Assembly: GCF_001577835.2 (NCBI RefSeq)
Contig: NC_029521.1
Span: forward strand, 21,110,470-21,174,469
Length of the DNA: 64,000 bases
Direction of reading: 5' to 3'
From: Coturnix japonica
Lineage: Eukaryota; Chordata; Aves; Galliformes; Phasianidae
In this document: positions 13,762-63,972 of the stretch, piece after piece
Layout of the letters: every line of letters begins with the position of its first letter
How positions within the stretch are numbered: position 1 is the stretch's first letter
Position numbers and translations under genes: made by a program
Notes under the pieces: model-generated
Seen by the model: the letters and a program-made list of their open reading frames with translations, nothing else
Database searches by the model: none
Told to the model about the DNA's origin: nothing

Positions 13762-16108
13762 TTTTGTACTTACTTCCTTACCTACACATAAACACGGGTT
13801 ATTAACTAATTATACTAATGATGGTTCCTCTATACTTGGCCATCACTAATTAGATTAGGACATGGGAATCAGGTACAGTAGGAAAGGTAAATGATGAACG
13901 AAATGAGAGAAAAATCAGGTATGGACAAGTCACCAGAACATTTCCAGAAGCTAATTGTCATCATACAGTTAATAAAACTACAAGCAGTACCAGGTGAAGC
14001 ATCAGAACTTCATTCCATGAAATTCCCAACTCCAAGGGACAGGCAGCAGATTCAGCAGGAAGCAAAGCAGACTTTGGGAATGACTTCAGAAACAGACGCT
14101 GGACAGATGAGATCTTGGCAAAAAAATCAATACAAAAAAAAAAAAAGGAGGTTAGAAAGGAATGTCAAGCATTACATAGGAAGATCTAGAACTTAACACC
14201 AATGAGCTTACAATTGAAACGAGTATCTTACATAAGAGACATCACTATAACCAGGAACAGAAGAGAGTAGAAGACACAGTCTACAGGAAAACACCTCCGT
14301 GCAATTGGAAAGTAGAAACAAAAAGGGCACATACATCAAGAAAATAAAACAGAAGAGACGCACTGAGTGCCAAGGGTGGCAGACAGAGCAGAACATCCAA
14401 AACAAGAAGCACGTCTGGGATTAAGCCGCAAACAAATCACCTGTAACCTCTGAGCAGTTCAGTGAACTCAAACATCAGAAGGAAGATCAGAGATCAGTGA
14501 AAGTGTGGGTGGACATGAGCTCAAGACAGTATAAAAATACACCATTAAATATTTTGAAAGAACTGAGAACAGGATGTAGGACTGCAGTTAAAGGGCAGCT
14601 TATGCTGTGAAGAACACATTTCTAATTAGATTCCTGAAACAAATATGGATTTCCAAGGAAAAGGAACAAAAGTAGTTCATACAGGATAGAGGTAGAACTT
14701 AAGGGGGAGTTACAAACGACTTCATTGCTTACACTTGCTGTTAAGAGGAAAGGATGGTGACTTTTAGCAGCAGAAAGTAGGTAGGAGACTTCTAAATCTT
14801 AAGAAGGATTGCAGCAAAGAGTTACAGCTATTTTTAAGCCCCTTGGTTTGATGCACAGCTAACACAGTTATTCAACATCAGCCCACTCTGACATTTTAAG
14901 GAAGCACCGAATTTTCAAAACATATTGTATTAAATTCCTGAAGGAGAAATTCTAATGTACTTATAATTCACTTTTACCTTTTTATCCCTGCCATCTGGAA
15001 ACAGTTATGGCTATTAAAAACTACTGCTACCAGGAGAAAAGAGGAGAGAAAGCAAAACAGGGGGGAAAAAAGCAAGCAGGTTTCATATCCAGCCTCCTCC
15101 ATAGCAGGAAGGCAATGCAAATCGGGAATGATTTGCTACCAGCATTTAACCTTCACCTGGGAGAGCTTACTGTAGGATTGAGTGGCAAGCTGTAGCTGTA
15201 GAACACAAGGAGAAGGGGAAAATAAACTGTGGCTCATTCCCATTTGCAGTTCTAATGTTTAAACCTCAAATTACTCAGAAAAAAAGAAGTTAAAGCAAAA
15301 CTTTATCATCAGATTAATTGTCCATTTGTTGTGTCAGCCTTTCACCTTAATTTTTATGTTATACCAGTTAAAAGCTGTGCTGTATGGACTCCATCCTTAG
15401 GAAAGTCTAAAACATCACATCTAACATTTACTTGTTGTTAGGACGATCCTTCAGCCACCTCACTGCCAGCTTCTTAAGAGAGCAAACTTGATGTTTGTTC
15501 AAATACGGCTCAAGAGCTTTTCTTAGTTTGGCATCCACGTCCTGTTACTATTACAAACTCTCACATCACACAGACGTGAACCTCCTGCTGCCCGGAGACA
15601 CTGCCCCTAAAGCTAAAGAAAAGCTGATCCTGCCTCCACACCAGGATTTCATACTATGGCCATTAAGATTCCCCTTTTCCCCTGTCCTTGTCAATTACTT
15701 CAAGTAACCAGATGCACTAGATTCACCCCAAAGCACTTTTTATCCAAGAGTAGTTTAAAATAAAAACCTCGTATGTTATTAAATTTATTATTTTTAACAT
15801 CCAAATCAAAGCTCTCATCCCACCTGAATGAGTACCAAGAAAACAGTTATCAGAGGGAGGAAAAGGAAACTGCATTTTATAAACAGAGATTCCACGAGCT
15901 AAATTGGCTCCAGCAACACTGAAAAAACCTTATCAGTTACTTCCTCTTTCCTTATTGTAGTCAGACTATTTGCATGAAACTTCTAAATGAAGTTCATACG
16001 GGCAGCAAGCCAGCCACATCATCAAGGTGAAAAGAAAACAGCTCATCTGCACTGCAGTTGATTCTTGGCATTAGCTTTACACATGTGGACAGACTGGTCT
16101 TGAACACC

Positions 16109-16229
16109 ATAGAATCACTTGGGTTGGAAGGGACCTCAAGGACCTTCAAGTACTAACCCTTGCAGCAAGCAGGGTTGCCAGCTGTTTAATCAAGTTGCCC
16201 AGGGCTCCATCCAACCTGGCCTCCCATGG
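16109..16229 (-). mobile_element. CR1 LINE, short 3' end fragment
   Basis: The plus-strand text begins CCATAGAATCAC and continues GGGTTGGAAGGGACCTCAAG, the reverse complement of the CR1 3' terminus, then GTTGCCCAGGGCTCCATCC. Only about 120 bases are present, with no coding frame. The right boundary is approximate. Confidence 0.85.
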
Positions 16230-16418
16230 TTTCACACAAAGCACACCAATAATGCTGATAGCTACGCCAAACCAGGGCTGCTATCAGGTTAGCAAGGGCA
16301 TTTGACACAAAGCAGTCACTTCATGGCCACCTTGTTCTGTGGATGGGACAGTGCACAGCCCAGCACCTTCCTGTGCATCATAGATACTATCAGCACCATT
16401 TGTTTGCAATACCAGCAA

Positions 16419-16719
16419 TTACAGAATCACAGAGTGACCTGGGTTGGAAGGGACCTCAAGGATCATGTAGTTCCAACCCCCCTGCCTGGCCGGGCCACCA
16501 AACATACACACTTACTAGATCAGGTTGCCCAGGGCCCCGTCCAACCTGGCCTTGAACACCTCCAAGGACGGGGCATCCACAACCTCCCTGGGCAGCCTGT
16601 TCCAGGGCCTAACCACTCTCCTAGTGAAGAACTTCCCCCTAACATCCAACCTATATCTTCCCTCTTTTAACTTAACACCATTTCCCCTAGTCCTGCTATT
16701 GTCAGCCCTTTCGAAGGGC
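16419..16719 (-). mobile_element. CR1 LINE, 3' fragment
   Basis: This piece starts with ACAGAATCACAGAGTGACC and carries the CR1 3' UTR and the end of ORF2 in antisense, such as CTGTTCCAGGGCCTAACC. It is close to the copy at 17.3 kb: by eye about 15-20 differences over roughly 280 bases, so the two belong to one subfamily. It breaks off abruptly near 16,719 within the ORF. Confidence 0.9.
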
Positions 16720-17310
16720 TATATATTCTTAAAATGCTTCTACTCCAGCATCATTCAGACACCAAAACCTGTGCTAAAGACATGACTGAAAGTTCAGTAC
16801 TGGGCCACTGCTATGCTCTTATTTCCTTCTGAACAACTTTTATTTGTTAGCACAACTACCTGTACAATTCCTTTCCTCAAACCTGCCCTTAGCCCAGCCT
16901 TTCCTAGTCCTTTAAGCCATGCTTGCTTCATTGACACTGCCTACACTTCCACATTCCCCATAACTGTATCTCAGTGCTCCATGGTTATTACACACAGACT
17001 GCCTTCCTCAGATAGCAAACTATTATCATGCTAATAAAATGGGCTGAGGAATGAGAAGCACCTGAGGCCTGATCTTTAGAAGCTTTTAATGCGCTGTTTA
17101 AATTAATGGTAACCAGAGGCACTGGGGTTCGGAGGAGGTTAAGGTGTTACATGATTCTTAGGCGCTGTATGTCTCATCACTAAGTCTCTTAAGTCTCAAA
17201 TCATTGCCTTGACTGCAAAATCACCTGGACGAGCTGGCCGTGTTGACAGGGGGGCTCCCATCGAGGGGGGCCACAGCTGCCCCGTGTGCAGGGAACGTAA
17301 CCAGGAGAGA

Positions 17311-17728
17311 ATCACACAGAATGACCCGGGTTGGAAGGGACCTCAAGGATCATGTAGTTCCAACCCCCCTGCCTGGCAGGGCCACCAAACATACACCTTT
17401 ATAGATCAGGTTGCCCAGAGCCCTGTCCAACCTGGTCTTGAACACCTCCAAGGACGGGGCATCCACAACCTCCCTGGGCAGGCTGTTCCAGGGCCTAACC
17501 ACTCTCCTAGTGAAGAACTTCCCCCTAACATCCAACCTAAATCTTCCCTCTTTTAACTTCAAACCATTTCCCCGTGTCCTGCTATTGTCAGCCCTTTCCA
17601 AGAGTCTACTCCCCTCCTGGGAGTAAGTTCCCTTCAGGTATTGAAAGGCTGCAATGAGGTCACCCCGCAACCTTCTCTTCTCTAGGCTGAACAAACCCAA
17701 CTCCCTCAGCCTGTCCTCATAGGGGAGG
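17311..17728 (-). mobile_element. CR1 LINE, longer 3' fragment
   Basis: This is the same subfamily as the copy at 16.4 kb but extends further into ORF2. The minus strand keeps an open frame containing [37 protein letters not shown] and [15 protein letters not shown], diagnostic for the CR1 ORF2 C-terminus. The frame then runs through the CR1 boundary into flanking DNA. The copy sits about 200 bases from the CpG-rich promoter block of SLK. Confidence 0.93.
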
Positions 17729-17929
17729 CAGGCAGGAAAAGATAACGGGGAAAGGCCCCCATCCCACCAGCTCCTCCCTCTGGGGCTCCTCAGAGAGCAA
17801 GGAGCCCCGCTCCATTCCACAGCTGCAAGTGAGGCTGGTAACCGAGATACAAAGAAGAAAGGAGAAGAGCCTCCTCCAGCACTACCTGCTGGACCATGAG
17901 AGACGAGAAGGAAGAAGAGGCGGCCCCTT

Positions 17930-57631
<39,702 letters not shown>

Positions 57632-57776
57632 CTCTGGGAACTGCTGCAGGTTTTTCATATCTGGAATTGTTTGTTTCTTCATCCCCATCGTCTAACATGA
57701 TCTAATTGCAGCGTGCATTAAAGGACCTTGGCGCTTTTTGTTTTCGGTGGAGGCAATCAGTGTCACGATCACTTTT

Positions 57777-57794
57777 TTATTATTATTATTATTT
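57777..57794. repeat. (TAT)n simple repeat
   Basis: About five to six TTA units follow a T run, in the SLK 3' UTR. Confidence 0.85.
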
Positions 57795-58870
57795 CTTTGA
57801 ATGGAAGAAAAGAGAAAAGGAGTTGCTGCATAGCGGTAATGTGACGTCCTTCAGATGTTTCAAGAACACGTTGTTGTTTTTTTTATCTCGGTCTCAAAGT
57901 AAGTTATCCGTGGTTTTGACTTAAAGAAAGTCTAGAACAGGAATTGTAATATTTCTCATCACAAAAAAAAATGTTTATGTGAATTTTTAAACAGTGTAAT
58001 ATTAGTTACGCTACTGTGTTCTTAAGTGTCTCATTTCTACACAAGATGAGTTCCATAACTGAAACTGCCCTGAAGGGTTTAAAACGTTACAGTCTTGAGC
58101 AATGCTCTCAGAGCAAGGACTGAAGCTGATGACTCAGAGCATGCCAATAACCAAAAAAACGATCCCCTGTGCTTACACCACTGGTAACAGTAAAAGCCTT
58201 TGCAGCTTCTTTAAAAGAGAAACCTCCGGTGTAAATTAAACTGAGCTGATCTCCATTATGTGTTTTGTCCATCAGTTCTGTAATGAAACGGGGTGCTAGT
58301 TTAATTAAGACAGTGCCTGAAACACTTTGGTATGCTAATCCTGGTCACAGGGTGTTTTGTCATCTAAAAACAAAGCAAATACTCCATTGCATCGCTGTTA
58401 CTGTACAAAACAGAAGATTTCTTGCTGCTACTGCCATTTTTGTTGTAAATCCTCACCCTAAAATATTTTGCACTAAAATATGTAAAGGTGAAAGAAATGC
58501 TAACTTTAAAATACACGGTTTATTAATTTCCTTAGCTATTACAGGTGGTTATTTCTACAAATGGAAAACCTGTAGAATGTATTTTTTAGAAAGCAGTGTG
58601 CACAATGCACGTGTTCTCTCTAACCATACCTGGAAAGGGTAGAGCCATCTTTCTGTTCTCACCAAAGCCTGTTTGTTTAAACTCCATCAGAGCATGGAGG
58701 TGGTTGGTCATATTCACAGGTAACCATGGCGGAGTCTGATTTGATGACAAGTGTCGGAGTTGGTTGTTTTGTTGTTGTTGTTTTAGTCCTTTTATTTTAT
58801 AGAAAGATTTAAGTTAAATATATAGACAGAATTCTTAATGAAGCTGTTTTTCTTTGTTGTTGGGTTGTTG

Positions 58871-58887
58871 TTTTTTTTTTTTTTTTT
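58871..58887. repeat. T17 homopolymer
   Basis: Seventeen T bases in the SLK 3' UTR, preceded by GTTGTTG units. It may be a U-rich binding tract in RNA and is error-prone in assembly. Confidence 0.85.
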
Positions 58888-59019
58888 GGCTTTTGTGTTG
58901 CCACGTACTAACATAGATGGTTTTTATTTTTCAAGTTGATAGATGTACAATAAGTTATTTACCTGACTGGTCTGCAGTGGAAAAAAAGTCTGAAATGTTT
59001 CTTATATAGTTGGTAGGGA

Positions 59020-59025
59020 AATAAA
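59020..59025 (+). terminator. SLK: Candidate proximal poly(A) signal of SLK
   Basis: AATAAA followed by AGTGTATTGGG, a modestly GT-rich downstream region. It would give a 3' UTR of about 1.4 kb. Confidence 0.5.
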
Positions 59026-60423
59026 AGTGTATTGGGTCACTTTTACTGCACTCCTTTTGGTGGCAGTCATAGCGAGACAGTACTGTAAACTGTACTTTGT
59101 ATTTGTAAAATAGTGTTTCCTGTTATTTGAGGCCTAACTTCCGATTCTCTTGGGGCATCATCTGCAACATTTGTTTTGCTGGCTCGCATTAAATGCACGG
59201 CTGGTGAACGTCATACGGTGTTCATTTCATGGGAACAGAACTGATGCATGTGAATGAACTCTTGACATAGGAATTGAATCAGATGCGGTTGAAAACTTGG
59301 ATGCTGAAATGTCTGGATGCTGAAGCTCTGCTTTGTCATTGAAGACACTTAAAATTTACAGCACAGTATCAACAGTTGGAAAATGCATGTTTTAATTTAA
59401 ATTTTGTAACTTTTTGATAGCGTAATTACTTTATTAGCTAGCCCTAATTTCTGGCATTTTATTAGATAAAAGCGTATCGTGTACGGTTGTAAATTCACAA
59501 ACCATATCTCTGGAATGTTATCCGTTGCAAAACACAGAGTTCTTTAAGTTGTTTCTTCAGTAGGGTGAAATATGGCTCTGGCCTTTACTTTCTAAGCTCC
59601 ACCATCATAAATTGACTCACTAAAATCAGCAGGTAATCCTCATCTCTGTATTTAAAAACTTGTTTGCAGTTTTGTACGCAGTAGGCTCTGTGACTTATCT
59701 GGGGGATAGACGTGGCAAGCAGATCTCCCATTCTGGGTTCCCTCTGCCTTTATCCACATTAAATTCTCAGAGACATGTTAATCTTCTTCCATTGCTGGCA
59801 GTCCCAGTGATCACTTAGCAGTTACCTCTGTCTAAATCTTTAACTCGAAGATCCTTTTCACGCATGCTCATGCAATCTGATCTCAAGTGTAAATTGTACA
59901 AACAAGTAACAGTTCTGTGTTGGAGGAAGGGACTGAATGTAGTGATTGCAGCCCTATTGAGTCCTTGGCCAGGGCTGGAGTCATAGGGTGCTGGTGAGCA
60001 GCTGCAGTCTTGTGAACTGTGCTGGGATTTGATGTCTGGTGTGAAAATACATTTGTTCTGGGATAGCAGGAGCTAACATAGGTACTCACACATTTAAACT
60101 GATAAAACTGTCGTTGCCAGTATTGGGCAATGTGAAAGAGAAGGTGTACGCTATTATGTCAATGCCAGAAAATCCAGTTTAAGTGAATTTAGACCCACGT
60201 AGGCTCGGAAGAGCTCTTCTGAGATATAAAATCCAATCTCTCTACTATTTTATCACATAATCCCTTTAGTAACTGTTAGAAGTTCAGTCTCAAAGGAAAT
60301 TGGGTGTATTTTCCTTAGCCAGAACAATGTACTTGCTTGCTGAGTTCTTGGCAGATCTTGTATTTCCTACAAACCCTTCAGAAGACAAGCAAATATTGTG
60401 ATCACCTTTGTTTTACTACTCTG

Positions 60424-60821
60424 GCTGCTCTGAAAGTAATGCCTCTCATTTATTTCCATGGAAACTACAACAGATACAGCTCTATTTGATAGAGCAAGCT
60501 CTCAGATGCAATGTACTGATTCTCAGTATAGTCACCACCATCAGCTGTCATTTACACCAGCAATGACCAAGAGCCTGTAGGCCATGCTTATAAAATTCCA
60601 CATGGCTGCCCACGATAGGGCTTGTCTTCCCTGTTGCTGCTGCCACTGCTGAAACACCCCACCCCCCACCTCACTGTGCCCACAGCCGCTGTTTGGTCTC
60701 CATGAATGTCACTGGGTGCCATTTTTTCTGTAAGGGGGAACTCACCAACACACCTTTGCTTCGCCCACACTTCCATGTCAGACCCATTCTCTCAGACTGC
60801 CCCTCTGCTGCCCAATGCAGA
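60424..60821 (-). mobile_element. Mariner DNA transposon, internally deleted copy
   Basis: The minus strand encodes MEVWAKQRCVGEFPLTEKMA then PSDIHGDQTAAVGTVRWGV and FSSGSSNREDKPYRGQP, the N-terminal helix-turn-helix part of a mariner transposase. It then jumps within a few bases to FYKHGLQALGHCW, near the transposase C-terminus. The DDD catalytic core between them is missing, and about seven residues are lost after PSDIH. The left end, GCTGCTCTGAAAGTAATGCC, resembles a mariner terminal repeat; no matching right terminal repeat is seen, so the right edge is approximate. It resembles the family described from chicken as Galluhop. It is dead and antisense to SLK. Confidence 0.85.
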
Positions 60822-61834
60822 TTTGTGCAGTCTCCTCATTTACTGGAGCTCTGCCGTTTGTGGCATCCTGTAATTCTCCACCAATGCAGCCATTAGCATT
60901 TACAATCCCATATTTTACTTCACGATCTGTACTTCTGGATCTCAGAAAAACTTCCTTGTGTTGACGTGTCCACACATGTTCCTGTTCCCTGACTTCTAAC
61001 AGGAGCTTCATAGCAGATTCAGAATGATGAATTGGTTAATTCTTGGGGAGAATTAACCTTAATTCCCAGACAAGCTGAGGCTGCCCTGGCACGTTTCTTA
61101 GTCTTACAAAAAATGAGAACAGGTAAAAGGAGGGAAAAAGAAACTTCTTAGCATTTCTCTTGCTAGAAAGGGGATGTTGTTTGCAGACCTTTTAGTTCTC
61201 TATTCCCTTCCTCTCACTTTAGTCCTCATCCTTTCTGTAACTGCTGCACTTCCTGCATAAGAGCAGTTGGGGGCTCTGGAGAAAGCAGAAGAACTCTTAA
61301 TTAAAATGTGCTTAAAACCAGCTAATGAGCAATAGGCCCAACTGTGCTAAAAGCAGACAGGAGGTACTGAGCCCTAAGATGCTCTCAATTCCCAAAATCT
61401 TTTTCAGTTTCCATGCTAGGTAAAGCCTCTTTCTTAAAGATTATCAGATAGGCTGAGAATGGTGGAAAGAACAGAAACCAGAAGGAGAAAGCTGCTGAAC
61501 TGTCATGCCCCCAGTCTCTGTAAGAAAGCCAAGCAGAGCGCTGTTGTGTAATAAAACCTCGTACTCCAGGGCATCTCCAAGCTCACGTTGTCCCAGAAGT
61601 TTGATGAATGTTTTGTGTTAACAAACCAAGTCGTTTTGCCTTACAGGAAGCAACCAAATAACATGAGATGGATGAATAATTGGCAAAGGATCTCTGTATG
61701 TTTAGCTCATGGAAATGAGCTTGCAGTAGCAGCCATACAACAGTTTTGGTTGTTGGTTTTTTTTTTGTTGTTGTTCTTGTTTTTAAAAGTAATTTGATTT
61801 CATGGCTTTCTGTAGAATATTGTAATAATTCTGC

Positions 61835-61849
61835 TGTAAATACAATAAA
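61835..61849 (+). terminator. SLK: Candidate distal poly(A) signal of SLK with overlapping Pumilio site
   Basis: TGTAAATA (61,835-61,842), the Pumilio consensus, abuts AATAAA at 61,844-61,849. A GT/T-rich stretch (GGGTCTCTGTTTTCTTTTC) follows within 20-45 bases, as expected downstream of a cleavage site. This is the last good signal before the opposing COL17A1 gene. Confidence 0.6.
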
Positions 61850-61870
61850 AATCACAGTTTGCTGAGAGGG

Positions 61871-62493
61871 TCTCTGTTTTCTTTTCAGAAACTCGTATAA
61901 ACTTCAGTGATCAGTGAGTGAGTGGGATGATTTGTTATTAAGTGAGGATAAAAAATACTTTAACCTTGTGTGGTTGCATGGGCCCTGGCTGGAATAGCCC
62001 AGTGTGTGAGTAGAGATTGAACACAAACCTTGTTCTGCATGACAGCCTGGCTTGCACATCACAGCTGGCTGAGTAGCTCTGGCATTGCTTGAGACATGAG
62101 AGCACAGCTGCTGCACTTAAGCACGACCATAAGAGAGTTTCTTCTGTGGTTGTTTGTAAGATAGATTAGAAAGGAAACATCTCAGCAGAGCCAGGTGAAG
62201 AGTATGACCCAGAAGGACACAGGTTTAATGGGCCAACGCTGCAAGCTGCTGTATGCTCTGAAAACTGACCTGGTTTGTATGGAACCTTGTTCCAAACTCT
62301 CCTGAAGACTGCAAACCAGAGATCCCAAGAAACAACTTGCTGGCTGCTTGGTCTCATACTGGTGATGAGAATGAAGCAAAACTGGCACCATTGACCACTC
62401 AAACACCACAGCATGTCTGCCCACAGTCACAGTGACTCTGGTACAGACCACGCCATGTAATACTGATAGGCAAACTTCAAATATAAAACACAC
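61871..62493. other. Intergenic gap between converging SLK and COL17A1
   Basis: About 0.6 kb lies between the best poly(A) signals of the two genes. I see no exon, repeat or RNA gene in it. Confidence 0.6.
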
Positions 62494-62499
62494 TTTAAT
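62494..62499 (-). terminator. COL17A1: Candidate poly(A) signal of COL17A1
   Basis: The minus strand reads ATTAAA here, followed by GTGTGTTTTATATTTG, a GT/T-rich downstream element. It is the best signal found on this strand downstream of the COL17A1 stop codon and implies a 3' UTR of about 0.9 kb. Confidence 0.5.
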
Positions 62500-63387
62500 T
62501 GGGAATGTTTACATTATCAAGTTTTTCTGAATGTTTCAAAAATAGAATGCAAAAACGTTCTTTAAAAGTCAACAAATTATGTTTGAGAAAAGTGCTTCAG
62601 TTCTGTCCCTGTGCACGTCACAGCAGGCCGTGCTGCACAGCACAAGAGGCCCACACTCCCTGCAAAGTCTTTGCATGTGCTGTGCCCTGTGTGCTGCCAC
62701 AGCCTGCTCTGTAACAGGACTTTGTCAATGGAAGCAGAATTGGGAGTGAGGTTAATACGTGTTGAATGCCAGAGCACTGAAAAACTGAAGAGCTGGAAGG
62801 GAACCGCTTTCCAAAGTGGGTCACAAGTGGGGAGACAACAGGTGCTGACCCCAGAGATCTGAAAGCACTCCCAGCTCCAGCCAGGACCCTGCTCAGTGCC
62901 ACCAGCACCTGATGCACCAGGTACCCCCCACTACAGCCAGCACAAGGACATGCTCAGGAAGCTCAGTCCTGGCACTTCCTGCATGGCTTTTGGTCTGACT
63001 CTTACCACTTGTTTGGTATGGGGAGAGTTTCTTTTCTTTTTTTTGCTGGATACGTGGCTAGTTGTTTAAAACAAGCTTTTATGTAGCTGGGAATAATACA
63101 AGATTGGATTGAGGGGAGCAGGAAGCCCTTGTCAGCACAAAAACACAAACCTGGATAGGCTCAGCAGCTCTAAGCCACACATTCACAGCAGGAGGAAACA
63201 TCCACACTAGATCAACTCTGGACACATGTAAAAGAGCCATTCAGATCTCAGCAGAAACACTGAACTATCAAGTCTAAGTACTTAGCTGGCTGGCAAGGAC
63301 ATTTTAGCAGTAAGGCAGTGAAGATCCACATGAAATCTCTGAGCTGCTAGGGATGCTGCCCGGTGCAGAACTGACTTTGCTCTATCC
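62494..63387 (-). other. COL17A1: COL17A1 3' UTR (inferred)
   Basis: This is the sequence between the stop codon and the candidate poly(A) signal on the minus strand. It contains no further in-phase collagen exon. Open frames at 62,600-62,920 have no recognisable domain. Confidence 0.55.
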
Positions 63388-63437
63388 TTAAACTCCAACA
63401 CTTCTTCTTTTCCTTCTGCCACCATACACTTGTTCAC
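63388..63437 (-). CDS. COL17A1: COL17A1, last coding exon
   Basis: Acceptor TGTCCCCAG lies above 63,437. It encodes GEQVYGGRRKRRSVGV with TAA at 63,390-63,388. This is the short basic tail after the last collagen triplet. It ends two residues earlier than the human tail as I recall it. Confidence 0.88.
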
Positions 63438-63972
63438 CTGGGGACAAGGAGAAAGTCAAAAGGAGGGTTATTTGAAGAACTCATGTAGAAAAAAAAAAAG
63501 ACAAAAAACACTACACCATGAAGCAACCAAGGAAACCAACCCATGCTGTGTCAGCATTTCCCACTCCCCATCCCCTGGGGATGGCAGATGTCCATACCTT
63601 TCTCGCCTTTCTCTCCTTTTGGTCCCCTCTGCCCATGGCGTCCTGGTGGGCCCATCGGCCCAGGATCACCTGAAGGAATGAGAAAACCAAGTTTGTCCAC
63701 AAGCATGATTGGGATAGGTCAGAGTAAGGAAGAGCAAATTAGGCTGCTGCTTGGGCTGAGATTGAAAAAGTACTGCCTTCACTACATGGAGGCTCTGACC
63801 AAAAGAGCAGCCTGGTTCCAACCATCCTTTTGGTCACAGTGCCACTTCCTGGGCAGCAAGAAGTTACTGGCATTATAGAGCTTGAAAGGGAAAGGATGGC
63901 AAGCTTTACCTTTGGGGCCGGGATAACCCCGCTCTCCTTTCTCACCAGGAGGTCCCCGGACAGTACCGTGTG
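63388..63972 (-). CDS. COL17A1: COL17A1, collagen XVII alpha 1 (BP180), 3' coding end
   Basis: COL17A1 is a type II transmembrane collagen of hemidesmosomes that anchors epidermal keratinocytes to the basement membrane; its C-terminus is extracellular. Three exons (63972-63910, 63669-63598, 63437-63388) join in phase and end the last collagenous stretch with Gly-X-Y triplets, then GEQVYGGRRKRRSVGV and a stop. Human ends similarly, DQVYAGRRRRRSIAVKP as I recall, which with gene order identifies the gene. One interruption (GTVR) breaks the triplets. The rest of the gene lies right of 64,000. It converges on SLK. Confidence 0.88.
63438..63597 (-). other. COL17A1: COL17A1 last intron
   Basis: This is a 160-base intron with donor GTATGG and acceptor CCCCAG. 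An A-rich run lies at about 63,488-63,500. Confidence 0.85.
63598..63669 (-). CDS. COL17A1: COL17A1, second-last exon
   Basis: Acceptor TTCCTTCAG, donor AAAG|GTATGG, 72 bases. It encodes GDPGPMGPPGRHGQRGPKGE then KGEK, uninterrupted triplets, with phase 1 at both ends so that it joins its neighbours. Confidence 0.9.
63670..63909 (-). other. COL17A1: COL17A1 second-last intron
   Basis: This is a 240-base intron between two in-phase collagen exons, with donor GTAAAG and acceptor TTCAG. Nothing else is visible in it. Confidence 0.85.
63910..63972 (-). CDS. COL17A1: COL17A1, third-last exon
   Basis: The acceptor CTCTCCAG lies above 63,972 and the donor AAAG|GTAAAG below 63,910. It encodes HGTVRGPPGEKGERGYPGPK and the first base of a Gly codon. 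The 63-base length is typical of collagen exons. The first two bases complete a codon from the previous exon, outside the window. Confidence 0.88.

Larger units (their letters stand above)
57632..61870 (+). other. SLK: SLK 3' UTR (maximum extent)
   Basis: After the stop codon no further SLK exon appears. Candidate poly(A) signals AATAAA occur at 59,020-59,025, 61,550-61,555 and 61,844-61,849, so the UTR may be 1.4 kb or about 4.2 kb. It includes a TAT repeat (57,777-57,794), a T17 run (58,871-58,887), and in the long form the mariner relic at 60.4-60.8 kb. AT-rich stretches such as 58,440-58,530 look like typical long kinase-gene UTRs. Which end is used cannot be decided here. Confidence 0.75.

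Noticed and set aside
13408-13791. A 127-codon plus-strand frame, Pro- and Ser-rich
   Set aside because: It is the antisense shadow of the CR1 fragment at 13.3-13.8 kb.
17350-17820. A 156-codon minus-strand protein
   Set aside because: Its body is the C-terminus of CR1 ORF2 running on into flanking DNA, so it is a LINE remnant and not a host gene.
60778-61011. A 77-codon minus-strand frame next to the mariner remnant
   Set aside because: It does not match mariner transposase; only the bases nearest 60,820 resemble the element, and the frame looks accidental.
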